A stretch of 64,000 nt of DNA from an uncultured Chryseobacterium sp. (GCA_913777465.1 CAJYRQ010000058.1:25013-89012); one strand, 5' to 3'; counted from the first letter of the stretch, positions 18,671 to 27,668 are shown. Translations and numbers: made by a program. The notes: generated from the letters alone by a model not told the origin.

Positions 18671-19638
18671 AAATCCTCTATTCTTTCCAGGGAACCGGCA
18701 ACGGGCATGTGGCACGTGCACAGGAAATTGTTCCGATCCTTAAAAAATATGCATCGGTTGATACTTTGATCAGTGGCCATCAATCTCAATTAAAGGCTGA
18801 TTTTGGTGTTGATTTTCAATATAAAGGCGTTTCCTTGCTCTATAATAAAACAGGCGGTTTATCTTATCGCAAAACGTTTACGGAGAACAATTTTCTGGAG
18901 GCTGTTAAAAATATACAGCAAATTGAACTTTCAAAGTATGATCTGATCATTAATGATTATGAGCCGCTGACAGGTTGGGCATGTGCCTTGAAAAAGCTGC
19001 CTATGATCGAATTGAGTCATCAGGCTTCTATGCTTTTTAAAGAAACACCAAAGCCTGATAAAAAAGACCTTTTAGGGGAACTGGTGCTTAAATATTATGT
19101 TCCCAGTAAAAAAATGATCGGCTTTCATTTCGAAAATTACCATCCGCAGATCAAAAAACCCGTTATCAGGCATAAAATAAGAAATCTTAATCCTGAAAAA
19201 AAGGGATTTTACCTGGTCTACCTGCCGAGTTTTTCAGATAAAAATATCACAAAGGTACTTAAACAGATTCCGGTAGAATGGAAAGTATTTTCCAAATATT
19301 CCAAATTGCAGTTGAGAGAAAACAATGTCGAGATTTTTCCGATCGATGAGATTCAGTACTTAAAAGCCTTTGAAAATTGTGAAGGTATCCTTTGCAATGC
19401 CGGTTTCGAAAGTCCCGCCGAAGCGCTTTTTATGGATAAAAAGTTATTTGTTATCCCTATTCACAATCAATACGAACAGGAATGCAATGCCTGTGCGCTG
19501 GACAAAATGGGAATACCGAATTCCAAAGTCCTGAAGCTTGAAGAAATACAGAACTGGATAAACTCAGATCAGCATCTTAAAGTGGATTATCCGGATGATA
19601 TTGAAGAAATCCTGGTCAAGGAAGTTTTAACGCTCTAA
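18667..19638 (+). CDS. GT-B glycosyltransferase (MJ1255/MurG-like)
   Basis: A 323-residue glycosyltransferase-like protein. The N-terminal FQGTGNGHVARAQEI is the Gly-rich loop of MurG-like GT-B enzymes, and the C-terminal half carries the donor-site pattern CNAGFESPAEALFMDKKLFVIP followed by NQYEQECNA. It matches the MJ1255-type family of uncharacterised glycosyltransferases. It starts on the ATGA overlap with the phosphoesterase, so the two form an operon that may modify an envelope glycolipid. Its last 12 bases overlap the convergent acetyltransferase gene. Confidence 0.82.
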   Translation: MKILYSFQGTGNGHVARAQEIVPILKKYASVDTLISGHQSQLKADFGVDFQYKGVSLLYNKTGGLSYRKTFTENNFLEAVKNIQQIELSKYDLIINDYEPLTGWACALKKLPMIELSHQASMLFKETPKPDKKDLLGELVLKYYVPSKKMIGFHFENYHPQIKKPVIRHKIRNLNPEKKGFYLVYLPSFSDKNITKVLKQIPVEWKVFSKYSKLQLRENNVEIFPIDEIQYLKAFENCEGILCNAGFESPAEALFMDKKLFVIPIHNQYEQECNACALDKMGIPNSKVLKLEEIQNWINSDQHLKVDYPDDIEEILVKEVLTL

Positions 19639-19917
19639 AAACACATCTTCTAAGTCATTCATCCTTCTCATCACTGCTCTGGCGTATGAACAATGCGGAT
19701 AAACTTTCCACTTGTTTTCGCGAGCAAATTTAATGGCTTCTTCCACCAGGTATTTTCCCATTCCCCGGCCTTCAAATTCACGGTGAACCAAGACAAATGA
19801 AATAACCAAACGATTATCCTGCGGAAAGATGGTATAGGTCAGTCTGCCTACTTCCTTGGTTTCATTATTCAGTGTAATCACTCCGCCGTTTCCTGATTTG
19901 TTATTCTCGAACTTCAT
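19627..19917 (-). CDS. Small GNAT-family N-acetyltransferase
   Basis: A 96-residue minimal GNAT of the YjdJ/Gtn-like type. The acetyl-CoA loop is VHREFEGRGMGKYLVEEA, and the conserved KVYPHCSYARAVM follows, where the Cys and Tyr are typical of this subfamily. The start is ATG 19917; an in-frame TTG two codons earlier is possible. It probably acetylates a small molecule or a peptide; the substrate is unknown. It overlaps the 3' end of the glycosyltransferase gene. Confidence 0.85.
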   Translation of the reverse strand: MKFENNKSGNGGVITLNNETKEVGRLTYTIFPQDNRLVISFVLVHREFEGRGMGKYLVEEAIKFARENKWKVYPHCSYARAVMRRMNDLEDVFLER

Positions 19918-20441
19918 AATCAAATTTTAATCTGAAAAATGCAAAAACCACACCGCAGGGATCGGGGAATGGAGAATAATTAATAGTTAATGATTAATGG
20001 TTAATGGTTAATGGTGGATTAGCTTCGTTGCCAATTTTTAATACAGGGTGAATTTATTTTTTGAAATTTCGGTACAGAATGATATCGGAAGAATTTTGAT
20101 CAGCATAATAAAATTCACCATACAGTACTCCGTAAACTGAATTCTTTTGATGAAAATTCACCATTCACCTACTGGTCTTACCCTTGCTACAATTATAATC
20201 TTCGATCGTCCTTCGACAAATTGAGCTTTATGAGGCAAATAAAAATTCACCATTCACTTGCCAGGCAAATTCACCATTGACTATTCACTAGTCAAAACCA
20301 CCCCGTCAAAATTCTTTCGGAATTTTTGCCACCCCTCCAGAGGAGTGGAATTGCGGTTAAGCTTTTTACAGGCAGGTTTTTGATTAACCTTTAGCCTTAA
20401 ATTCACCATTCACTTGCAAGGCAAAATTCACCATTCACTTT
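19918..20441. repeat. Spacer filled with ATTCACCATTCAC-type repeats
   Basis: A 524-base spacer without a gene. TTAATGGTTAATGG is repeated near 19990-20015. The unit AAATTCACCATTCAC occurs near 20153, 20242, 20399 and 20422, plus a variant near 20267. Between them, at about 20296-20355, is a segment with two short hairpins (CAAAATTCTTTCGGAATTTT; CACCCCTCCAGAGGAGTG). Similar sequences are, to my knowledge, frequent in flavobacterial spacers. The last copy touches the stop of the RDD gene. Irregular spacing rules out a CRISPR array. Confidence 0.65.
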
Positions 20442-21191
20442 CTAACTGTCCTTTCCCGTATAATAATTGTAATCTTTAATAACAACCCCGATAAATTGCC
20501 TTTCCGTCATTTTAGTGCCGTCTACTTCAAGCTTCAGGATGCTTTTAATCTTATCGGAAAGCCGGCTGATGATCTGCCGGTCGTCTACCCGGATGGCTTT
20601 CAGATAATTGTCTTTGATAATCCGCATGTCGTTATCACTCAGGGCAATCACCTGCGGGAAAGTAGGAATATAGTCTTCTTTGATATTTTCCAGAATGGTA
20701 TGGGAAATATTAATGCTGTTTTTTAATGAAATTACGGCTGTGCCTGCGGCGATATCGCCTAACCGCTGGTTGTTTTTGGAAACGACCATAGCGATCAGCC
20801 CTACCACTCCCATAAACGTTGTATCGATAATCCGGAATATCCAACGGATCATATAATCTCCGAACCCGGCCTGGTACCCATCGATTTTCACTACCCGGAT
20901 CTTCATTATTTTCTTACCGGGCGTCTGGCCTTCCATCAGGCTTTCCAGAACCAGGGGGTAAATAAACGTCGGGAAAAGAAGAATAATATACACTGCCCGG
21001 ATAGACCACGGATCGAGGCCGTTCAGCAGGCTGCCCAAATCCAGAATATTGAAGAAAATGTAAAAAATAGCAATGGTATACGCTACCTGAATCAGCAGGT
21101 CCAGGATAAATGCAATCATCCGGTCGCCGACGCTGGCCGTGTTGAAATTAATATTTACATTTTGTGAAGTATTAATGGCGATTTGAGACAT
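20442..21191 (-). CDS. RDD-family membrane protein
   Basis: A 249-residue inner-membrane protein. The start is ATG 21191 (MSQIAINTSQNV); upstream in-frame codons run into the divergent gene. The RDD domain is clear: GDRMIAFILDLLIQ begins helix one, a second helix pair follows around residues 70-90, and GQTPGKKIMKIRVV is the diagnostic motif, then a third hydrophobic stretch at about 140-160. The C-terminal 80 residues are soluble. RDD proteins are small-ion or osmolyte-linked membrane proteins of mostly unknown function. It is divergent, with only 27 bases between start codons, from a MoxR/DUF58 operon; that arrangement is often seen for this family. Confidence 0.88.
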   Translation of the reverse strand: MSQIAINTSQNVNINFNTASVGDRMIAFILDLLIQVAYTIAIFYIFFNILDLGSLLNGLDPWSIRAVYIILLFPTFIYPLVLESLMEGQTPGKKIMKIRVVKIDGYQAGFGDYMIRWIFRIIDTTFMGVVGLIAMVVSKNNQRLGDIAAGTAVISLKNSINISHTILENIKEDYIPTFPQVIALSDNDMRIIKDNYLKAIRVDDRQIISRLSDKIKSILKLEVDGTKMTERQFIGVVIKDYNYYTGKDS

Positions 21192-21218
21192 AATTTTTAT
21201 TATTTTAGCCTTACAATT
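21192..21218. promoter_or_regulatory. 27-bp divergent start region
   Basis: Only 27 bases separate the starts of the RDD gene (minus) and the SpoIIM-like gene (plus). On the plus strand TATTTTAG (21201-21208) matches seven of the eight -7 positions, which would give an almost leaderless mRNA. No minus-strand box is convincing inside the gap. The promoters must overlap each other or the coding sequences. Confidence 0.4.
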
Positions 21219-22202
21219 ATGAGAGAAGTTTATTTCATTAAACAAAATAAAGAAAAATGGTTGGGAATCGAACAGGTTATCCAGGGGAAAATTAAAAAAA
21301 ATCCCGATGACCTCTCTTCGCTGTACATCAATCTGGTGAATGACCTATCTTTTGCACAGACCTATTATCCGAAAAGCAATACAACGGTCTACCTGAACCA
21401 TCTTTCAGCCCGGATTTTCCAGAAGATCTATAAAACCAAAAGGGTAGAAGAAAACAGGCTGGTTTATTTCTTTAAAACAGAAGTTCCTCTCCTGGTTTAT
21501 CAGTACAGGCGGTATCTGGGATATGCTTTTCTGTTTTTTACTTTGTTTACCTTAACCGGAATACTCTCAGCTATTTATGATAAAGATTTCGCCAAAATTA
21601 TTTTAGGGGAAGACTATGTCAATCAGACCATTGAAAATATTAAAAACGGAAATGCTGTCGGGGTTTACCAGAGCGGCTCTACCTGGGGCAGTACGATCGG
21701 GATTATTTTCAACAACATTGGGGTTGGTGCCAAGCTGTATATTTACGGCGTGACCGGAGGAGTAGGAACTTTATATGCCCTGCTTTCCAATAGTGTCATG
21801 CTGGGCTCCTTTCAGTATTTTTTCTACGATTACGGGGCCTTAAAAGACAGTGCGCGTGGAATCTGGCTTCACGGTGTATTCGAGATCTTCGCCATGGTGG
21901 TGGAAGCCATGTGCGGGCTGATCCTGGGAGCATCTATTTTATTTCCGAGAACACATTCGCGGTTTAACTCTTTCAAAAACGGATTCAGAGATTCATTTAA
22001 AATATTTTTAAGCACCGTTCCTTTTACAGTCTGTGCCGGCATTATCGAAGGATACGTAACCCGGCATGCATTGGCCATGCCTCTGGTACTGAATTTAATC
22101 ATTATCTTTGGCTCACTGGCGGTAATCGGATTTTATTATTTCATATACCCGTCGATCGTCAACAAAAAAAACAATAACCAGATTCATCATGCAGTTCTAT
22201 AA
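21219..22202 (+). CDS. SpoIIM-like membrane protein (stage II sporulation M family)
   Basis: A 327-residue membrane protein that opens the MoxR/DUF58 operon. The first 100 residues are soluble (MREVYFIKQNKEKW onwards, with FAQTYYP). At least five hydrophobic helices follow, and the motif NNIGVGAKLYIYGVTGGVGT and the later HGVFEIFAM fit the SpoIIM domain. The name comes from sporulation in Firmicutes, but this lineage does not sporulate; in Bacteroidota and Actinobacteria the gene travels with RDD, MoxR and DUF58 genes. Its role is unknown, possibly in a membrane complex with them. Start ATG 21219; the end overlaps the next gene by 14 bases. Confidence 0.82.
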   Translation: MREVYFIKQNKEKWLGIEQVIQGKIKKNPDDLSSLYINLVNDLSFAQTYYPKSNTTVYLNHLSARIFQKIYKTKRVEENRLVYFFKTEVPLLVYQYRRYLGYAFLFFTLFTLTGILSAIYDKDFAKIILGEDYVNQTIENIKNGNAVGVYQSGSTWGSTIGIIFNNIGVGAKLYIYGVTGGVGTLYALLSNSVMLGSFQYFFYDYGALKDSARGIWLHGVFEIFAMVVEAMCGLILGASILFPRTHSRFNSFKNGFRDSFKIFLSTVPFTVCAGIIEGYVTRHALAMPLVLNLIIIFGSLAVIGFYYFIYPSIVNKKNNNQIHHAVL

Positions 22203-23148
22203 AAAAAGAGATTTCGGAACTTTTATCAGCGACAGTTTCACCTTCTTCAAATTATACGGGAAGAATTACTTTAAGAATTTCATCCTTCTGAACGGATTGC
22301 TGCTGATCCTGATGGTCATCGTTATTGTCTTTGGGTTCAGAGAATTTTTCGGTGTCCTTTTCGGGTCCAACATCAGCGGGCAGAGCTATTATCTGGAGCA
22401 GTATTTATCAGATAATGTCGGACTGTTTGTTGTCGTGGGAATCTTTTTATTTATTCTTTCAACAGCGCTGATGACCATTAACCTGCTTTTTCCTGTTTTT
22501 TATATGAAGAGGATTGCGGAAGGAAAGACCCTTATAAAAACAGATGATATTTTAGGTGATTTTAAAACCCACATCGGAAAAGTATTTAAACTTTATTTGG
22601 GATTAACCTTGCTGGTAATGCCGGCTGCAACCATTCTCTTCGGGATTTCCTATATTCTGGTTCTCGTTATCATCGGTCTTGCTTTAATGCTTTTTGTTGT
22701 TCCCAGCCTTTTTAATACCGTAACTTTTCTCTGCTACGATTATTTTAACGGAAACCGTGGTTTCTTCGAAAGTCTGAGCTATGCCATCCGATCACAGTTT
22801 TCCTATCCGAACGGGCGCGAGCGTTCGCCATATTGGAAATATTGGGGATCTACCCTGATCATGGGCCTGCTGTTCTATATTGTAAGCAGTATTTTTACGG
22901 CTGTACCAATGATTATTTATTTCGCAAAACTTACGACAACGACTCCGGACGGAAATTTTGAGCAGAATCCTCTGGACGGAAGCTTCGGGATATTATTTTT
23001 CTTTATGTATGGCGTTTCGTCATTGGTTTCCACTTTGCTAATGAATGTTTTATATGTAAATTCAGGGCTGATGTACTATGACAGCCGTACAGACCTTCAC
23101 CAGAAAATGGAACTTGCAGAAATTGAAACCATCGGAAGTAATGAATAA
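22189..23148 (+). CDS. Multi-pass membrane protein of the MoxR/DUF58 operon
   Basis: A 319-residue membrane protein with about six hydrophobic segments (around residues 28-50, 80-105, 140-165, 168-190, 225-250 and 270-295). The N-terminal RDFGTFISDSFTFFKLYGKNYFKNF resembles a cytoplasmic amphipathic lead-in typical of glycerophosphoryl-diester-phosphodiesterase-type membrane domains. No catalytic motif is seen. It overlaps the upstream gene by 14 bases and the downstream gene by eight, so translation is coupled across three genes. Confidence 0.75.
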   Translation: MQFYKKRDFGTFISDSFTFFKLYGKNYFKNFILLNGLLLILMVIVIVFGFREFFGVLFGSNISGQSYYLEQYLSDNVGLFVVVGIFLFILSTALMTINLLFPVFYMKRIAEGKTLIKTDDILGDFKTHIGKVFKLYLGLTLLVMPAATILFGISYILVLVIIGLALMLFVVPSLFNTVTFLCYDYFNGNRGFFESLSYAIRSQFSYPNGRERSPYWKYWGSTLIMGLLFYIVSSIFTAVPMIIYFAKLTTTTPDGNFEQNPLDGSFGILFFFMYGVSSLVSTLLMNVLYVNSGLMYYDSRTDLHQKMELAEIETIGSNE

Positions 23149-23941
23149 GCTGATTGTCTTCTTGCTGATTTTTTTATCCGCTGAACGCTTATCTGCTCAG
23201 ACGGAAAATGATCCGCCTCCTCCGGCAGCAGAAGTATATTTAGACTCCATCAATACCGGACATTACCGGAATATGTACCGGGCAGATTCCATTCTTCAGA
23301 AAAACCCCGTCAGTGAAAATACAGTCTATCCTAAAAATTTTAAACCCAATATCCCTTCGCGGTACCAGGGGAAGGATTTTGATTACACGACGGTAAAGCC
23401 CAGGATGTCTTTCTGGGAAAAATTAATGAATAAGATCGGCCGGTTGCTGGAGAGCATTTTCGGACAAACCGTTTTCACTAAAACCGGAAACGTTGCCGGG
23501 ATTCTGATCCGTTTTTTTGCTATTTTGCTGGTTGGGTTCCTGCTGTATTTTATTATTAAATATCTGATCGCAAACGGCGGGATTTCATTCTTCGGAAAGA
23601 AAAACCGTAAGTTGGACATCAGGGATGAAGAGCTTCATGAAAACATTCATGAAATTAACTTTCCGGAAAGCATCCTGAAGTTCGAGAAGTCGGGTGATTT
23701 CCGTTCGGCAGTAAGGTACCAGTTTCTGTATGCCCTGAAAAAACTGAGTGATAAAAAACTCATCATCTGGAATCCCGAAAAAACCAATAAGGATTATCTG
23801 GCAGAGCTAAAAGTTCCCCAACTGAAAAACCAGTTTTATGAACTTGCTTATATCTTCGATTATGTGTGGTACGGGGAATTCATCATCGATGAATCAAGCT
23901 ACCTGAAATTCAAGAACCAATTCCAGTTATTTAAACCGTAA
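23141..23941 (+). CDS. DUF4129 domain protein
   Basis: A 266-residue protein with a signal peptide (MNKLIVFLLIFLSAERLSAQ), a Pro-rich and Asp/Tyr-rich external part, a membrane helix at about 118-142 and a cytoplasmic DUF4129-type domain at about 180-266 (AVRYQFLYALKKLSDKKLI, TNKDYLAEL, FDYVWYGEF). I use ATG 23141, which overlaps the preceding stop as ATGAATAA. The layout fits the DUF4129 proteins found beside MoxR and DUF58 genes; those domains are thought to help build or sense a membrane complex, but no activity is proven here. Confidence 0.82.
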   Translation: MNKLIVFLLIFLSAERLSAQTENDPPPPAAEVYLDSINTGHYRNMYRADSILQKNPVSENTVYPKNFKPNIPSRYQGKDFDYTTVKPRMSFWEKLMNKIGRLLESIFGQTVFTKTGNVAGILIRFFAILLVGFLLYFIIKYLIANGGISFFGKKNRKLDIRDEELHENIHEINFPESILKFEKSGDFRSAVRYQFLYALKKLSDKKLIIWNPEKTNKDYLAELKVPQLKNQFYELAYIFDYVWYGEFIIDESSYLKFKNQFQLFKP

Positions 23942-23954
23942 TTAAAAACTGATC

Positions 23955-25121
23955 ATGAACAAAACTTTCAAAATATATGCTGTAATTTTCATCGTGGTGA
24001 TGATTATTCTGGCGTTGTTTGAGGTCAATAAAACGGAAAGTACAGACTGGCGGAAGAATTTCAAAACCTACCAGAAATCACCGTTCGGGCTTTTCGTTTT
24101 CAATAATGAAGTCAGGGATCTTTTTAAAAATAAAATAACAAAAAGCGACCAGACCCCTTATGACTATTACAATCAGAACAAAAATAAAAAACCGCACAAC
24201 ATTCTGATTATTGAACACGACGTGGACGGCGAATCCTGGAACAGGGTTTTTGGGGAGGTTGCCAAAGGCTCGGATGCCATGCTGATCGTCAGCGATATTC
24301 CGAAAGAAATTTCCGACAGCATCGGATATTACGACTCCAAAATTTCCTTTGAAGACGAAAATGTATTAAAGCTTACGGATAAAAAATACCAAAACGATTT
24401 TATTCAACTCGATAAATTTCCATCCGGCCGGGGATTCACCTTTATCAGGCCCGGAACGGAAGTACTCGGTAAAACCGTTGAAAAAAACAATACTGACCAG
24501 GCTAATTTCATTAAGATCAATTATGGGAAAGGCCATTTTTATGTACACTGTGAACCGCTTTTTATCACCAATTATTATCTGTTGAAAAAAGGAAGCGTAA
24601 GGTATGCACAGGATGTTTTTTCTTATCTTGACAACAGGGAAACGGTATGGTTTGATGAAAGCAACACGATGGAATCCCGGTTTTTCCTGAGATTTATCCT
24701 TTCAAACCCTGCATTGAAATATGCGTGGTGGGTGCTTCTGGGCGGGCTGGTCCTTTTTATTTTCTTCAATGCCAAAAGGAAACAGCGCATCGTTCCGGTG
24801 ATCGAGCCGCTGAAAAATACGTCGGTGGATTTTGTGAAAAGCATCGGGAATTTATATTTACAGGAAGGGGATTTTCATGACATGATGGCCAAGAAAGCCC
24901 AGTATTTCCTGAATAAAGTAAGAATGGACCTTCTCATCGATACCCAAAACCTGGATGCGGAATTTGCCAAAAAACTACACCTGAAAACCGGTAAGCCTAT
25001 TGAAACGATTGATGAAGCCATCGTTTTAATCAGGAAAGCACAGGATCCTTACGCGCAGGTGATGAAAAAGGACCTTGCCAGGATGAATAAACTGCTTGAC
25101 GGAATAATTAAAACAGTGTAA
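23955..25121 (+). CDS. DUF4350 domain protein
   Basis: A 388-residue protein with an N-terminal anchor (about 5-22), a large domain of DUF4350 type (about 35-240, with DAMLIVSDIPKE and TVWFDESN), a second membrane helix near 255-275 (WVLLGGLVLFIFFNAKRKQR) and a cytoplasmic helical tail. The topology puts the DUF4350 domain outside the inner membrane. The gene is 13 bases behind the DUF4129 gene and precedes the MoxR gene, the usual order of this cluster. Function is unknown. Confidence 0.82.
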   Translation: MNKTFKIYAVIFIVVMIILALFEVNKTESTDWRKNFKTYQKSPFGLFVFNNEVRDLFKNKITKSDQTPYDYYNQNKNKKPHNILIIEHDVDGESWNRVFGEVAKGSDAMLIVSDIPKEISDSIGYYDSKISFEDENVLKLTDKKYQNDFIQLDKFPSGRGFTFIRPGTEVLGKTVEKNNTDQANFIKINYGKGHFYVHCEPLFITNYYLLKKGSVRYAQDVFSYLDNRETVWFDESNTMESRFFLRFILSNPALKYAWWVLLGGLVLFIFFNAKRKQRIVPVIEPLKNTSVDFVKSIGNLYLQEGDFHDMMAKKAQYFLNKVRMDLLIDTQNLDAEFAKKLHLKTGKPIETIDEAIVLIRKAQDPYAQVMKKDLARMNKLLDGIIKTV

Positions 25122-25272
25122 TAATGTAACAATGCATCAGGATAAGATTAACAATAGAACAATTAATGGTTTTTGATAATTGTTTTAAACTGGTAAATTA
25201 TTACATTGTTAAACTAATATATTGGTAAAATGGTACATTGATAAATTGTTATGTTGGAAAAAAATAATAAAT
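25122..25272. repeat. TGTAACAAT / ATTGTTACATT inverted-repeat element
   Basis: An A+T-rich spacer inside the operon. It begins TAATAATGTAACAATG and contains the near-complements ATTATTACATTGTTAA, TGGTACATTGATAA and TTGTTATGTTGG. A related element lies at 36289-36406. The RNA would form long weak stems just ahead of the MoxR start. Confidence 0.55.
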
Positions 25273-26304
25273 ATGGAAAACTTAGATAACCCGAATACCG
25301 AGCCTCAAAGCTTCATTAATCTTGATAAAACAGAAGATCAGTTTCAGTCCCGGATTGATATGATCGGGCTCCGTACAAGCTTGGAAAAAGTAAAATCCGA
25401 AATTGCCAAAGTGATTGTCGGGCAGGAAAGTATGATCGAGCACCTCTTAGCTGCACTTTTATCGAACGGACATGTCCTGATCGAAGGGGTGCCGGGAGTG
25501 GCGAAAACCATTACAGCAAAGCTGTTGGCGAAAACTATCGACGTTGGATTCAGCAGGATTCAGTTTACACCGGATCTGATGCCTTCCGATATTTTGGGAA
25601 CTTCGGTATTCAGTGTAAAAAACTCCGAGTTTGAATTTAAAAAAGGACCTGTTTTCTCCAATTTCATTCTGATTGATGAGATCAACAGGTCGCCGGCCAA
25701 AACCCAGGCCGCCTTGTTTGAGGTAATGGAAGAGAGACAGATCACTATGGATGGGACAAGGTATATTATGGAAGAACCTTTCCTTGTGGTAGCTACCCAA
25801 AACCCTATCGAACATGAAGGAACCTACAGGCTTCCGGAAGCACAGCTGGACCGTTTTTTATTCAAGATCAATGTCGGCTATCCGAACCTTGAGCAGGAAA
25901 TTGCAATTATCAGAAACCAGCATGAAAGCAAACAGGAAGATAAGACCGAGCTAGTACGGAAAGTAATTACTGCACAGCAATTGAAAAACTACCAGCATCT
26001 GGTAAAAGAAATCATTGTGGAAACACAGCTGATGGAATATATTGCGAAAATCATCATTAATACCCGGGAAAACCAGTTCCTGTATCTTGGAGCTTCTCCG
26101 AGAGCGAGTCTGGCATTACTGACAGCTTCCAAAGCATTTGCCGCATTACGGGGAAGAGACTTTGTAACACCGGAAGACATCAAGGAAGCCAGCTATGCCG
26201 TATTAAGACATCGGGTAATCGTTTCGCCGGAGCGTGAAATGGAAGGCTTAACGGCCGATGAAATCATCAGGCAGATTTTGGAAGGAATAGAAATCCCGAG
26301 ATAA
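25273..26304 (+). CDS. MoxR-family AAA+ ATPase
   Basis: A 343-residue AAA+ ATPase. Walker A is GVPGVAKT (72-79), Walker B LIDEINR (133-139), sensor 1 is in ATQNPIEHEG (Asn177), and Arg194 in LDRFLF fits the arginine finger. A C-terminal lid follows with SPRASLALL and the PEDI segment. I start at ATG 25273 (MENLDNP); the in-frame codons upstream lie in the repeat element. MoxR ATPases act as chaperones that load metals or cofactors or assemble membrane complexes, in pair with DUF58 or VWA proteins; the DUF58 gene follows directly. Confidence 0.93.
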   Translation: MENLDNPNTEPQSFINLDKTEDQFQSRIDMIGLRTSLEKVKSEIAKVIVGQESMIEHLLAALLSNGHVLIEGVPGVAKTITAKLLAKTIDVGFSRIQFTPDLMPSDILGTSVFSVKNSEFEFKKGPVFSNFILIDEINRSPAKTQAALFEVMEERQITMDGTRYIMEEPFLVVATQNPIEHEGTYRLPEAQLDRFLFKINVGYPNLEQEIAIIRNQHESKQEDKTELVRKVITAQQLKNYQHLVKEIIVETQLMEYIAKIIINTRENQFLYLGASPRASLALLTASKAFAALRGRDFVTPEDIKEASYAVLRHRVIVSPEREMEGLTADEIIRQILEGIEIPR

Positions 26305-26345
26305 AACCCTGCTGCAGGTTTGCAGCTTAGATAAACATATAGTCA

Positions 26346-27668
26346 ATGAAGAACCTATACATCAATACACGCTTTTTCTTCGCACTCATCGCAGTGGGGA
26401 TACTGTATGTTTTTGCCTTCTTCTTTCCGTGGGTTATGGTGGTGGCGCATATGATTATGTTGCTCTGTTTCCTGGCGGCCATGGTCGATGGGCTTCTTAT
26501 TTTCAACCGGAAAAAGGGGATTTCCGCTCAGCGAATCCTGCCGGAAAAATTGTCCAACGGCGACGAAAACCCGGTAAAAATCGATATTAAAAACAACTAT
26601 GGCTTTACGATTCATGCCAATGTTATTGATGAAATTCCGTTTCAGTTTCAGAAAAGGGATTTTTTAATTGAAAAAAAAATTGGGCCGGGGAAAAATACTT
26701 TTTTCCAATACATCCTTGAGCCTAAGGAACGGGGGGAATACAATTTCGGAAGTTTGCACGTCTATATTTCTTCACCTCTGGGTCTGGTTTCTAAAAGGTT
26801 CAGCTTTCAGAAAGATGCAAATCTGCCGGCCTATCCGTCATTTATCCATTTAAGGAAATATGAACTGATGGCTTTACAGAGCGAGTTTCTTCTTGGCGGA
26901 ATGAAGAAAATCAGGAAGCTTGGCCATACCATGGAATTTGAGCAGATCAAAGATTATGTGCCGGGCGACGACATCCGTACCATCAACTGGAAAGCGACTT
27001 CCAAGACTAGCCGTTTAATGGTTAATCAGTTTCAGGACGAAAAAGCCCAGCGTATTTTCATGCTGATTGATAAAGGGCGGACCATGAAAATGCCGTTTAA
27101 CGGATTGAGCCTGCTGGATTATTCGATCAATGCGACGATGGCCTTATCTCACATCATTCTTAAAAAAGGCGACCGTGCCGGGATGATGACTTTTTCAAAA
27201 AAAACGGAGAATAAAGTGGCGGCGGAAAACAAGTCCGGACAACTTAGAAAAATTTCGGAAGCCCTTTACAATATCAAAACAGATTTTTTTGAAAGCGATT
27301 TCAACAGGCTATATCAGGATGTGAAATACTCTCTCAATCAAAGGAGCCTGGTTCTGCTGTTTACGAATTTTGAGACCCTGGACGGCCTCAACCGCCAGCT
27401 GAAATATCTTCGCGGGATTGCCAAAAACCATTTGCTGGTAGTCGTATTTTTCAAAAACTCCGAGCTGCAGACCCTGATTCATAAAAATCCTGAAAGCACG
27501 CAGGAAATTTACGATGAAATTATCGCAGAAAAATTCGAGTTTGAGAAAAAACTCATTATCCAGGAACTCCGGAAATATGGGATTTACTCGGTGTACACCC
27601 TTCCGGAAAACCTGAACGTGGATGTGATCAATAAATACCTGGAGATCAAAGCACGGGGAATCCTGTAA
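26346..27668 (+). CDS. DUF58 domain protein (VWA-like partner of MoxR)
   Basis: A 440-residue protein with two N-terminal membrane helices (about 8-45), an outer-facing beta-rich part, and a DUF58 domain with the hallmark DYVPGDDIRTINWKATSK near residue 205. After that, MLIDKGRTM looks like the start of a von Willebrand A-like fold, although the MIDAS DxSxS motif appears as DKGRT, so metal binding may be weakened. It is probably the membrane-bound partner of the MoxR ATPase 41 bases upstream and closes the operon that starts at 21219. Confidence 0.88.
   Translation: MKNLYINTRFFFALIAVGILYVFAFFFPWVMVVAHMIMLLCFLAAMVDGLLIFNRKKGISAQRILPEKLSNGDENPVKIDIKNNYGFTIHANVIDEIPFQFQKRDFLIEKKIGPGKNTFFQYILEPKERGEYNFGSLHVYISSPLGLVSKRFSFQKDANLPAYPSFIHLRKYELMALQSEFLLGGMKKIRKLGHTMEFEQIKDYVPGDDIRTINWKATSKTSRLMVNQFQDEKAQRIFMLIDKGRTMKMPFNGLSLLDYSINATMALSHIILKKGDRAGMMTFSKKTENKVAAENKSGQLRKISEALYNIKTDFFESDFNRLYQDVKYSLNQRSLVLLFTNFETLDGLNRQLKYLRGIAKNHLLVVVFFKNSELQTLIHKNPESTQEIYDEIIAEKFEFEKKLIIQELRKYGIYSVYTLPENLNVDVINKYLEIKARGIL

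Noticed and set aside
19980-20441. CRISPR array
   Set aside because: The repeat copies are unevenly spaced, imperfect and joined by other repeats; no cas genes are near.
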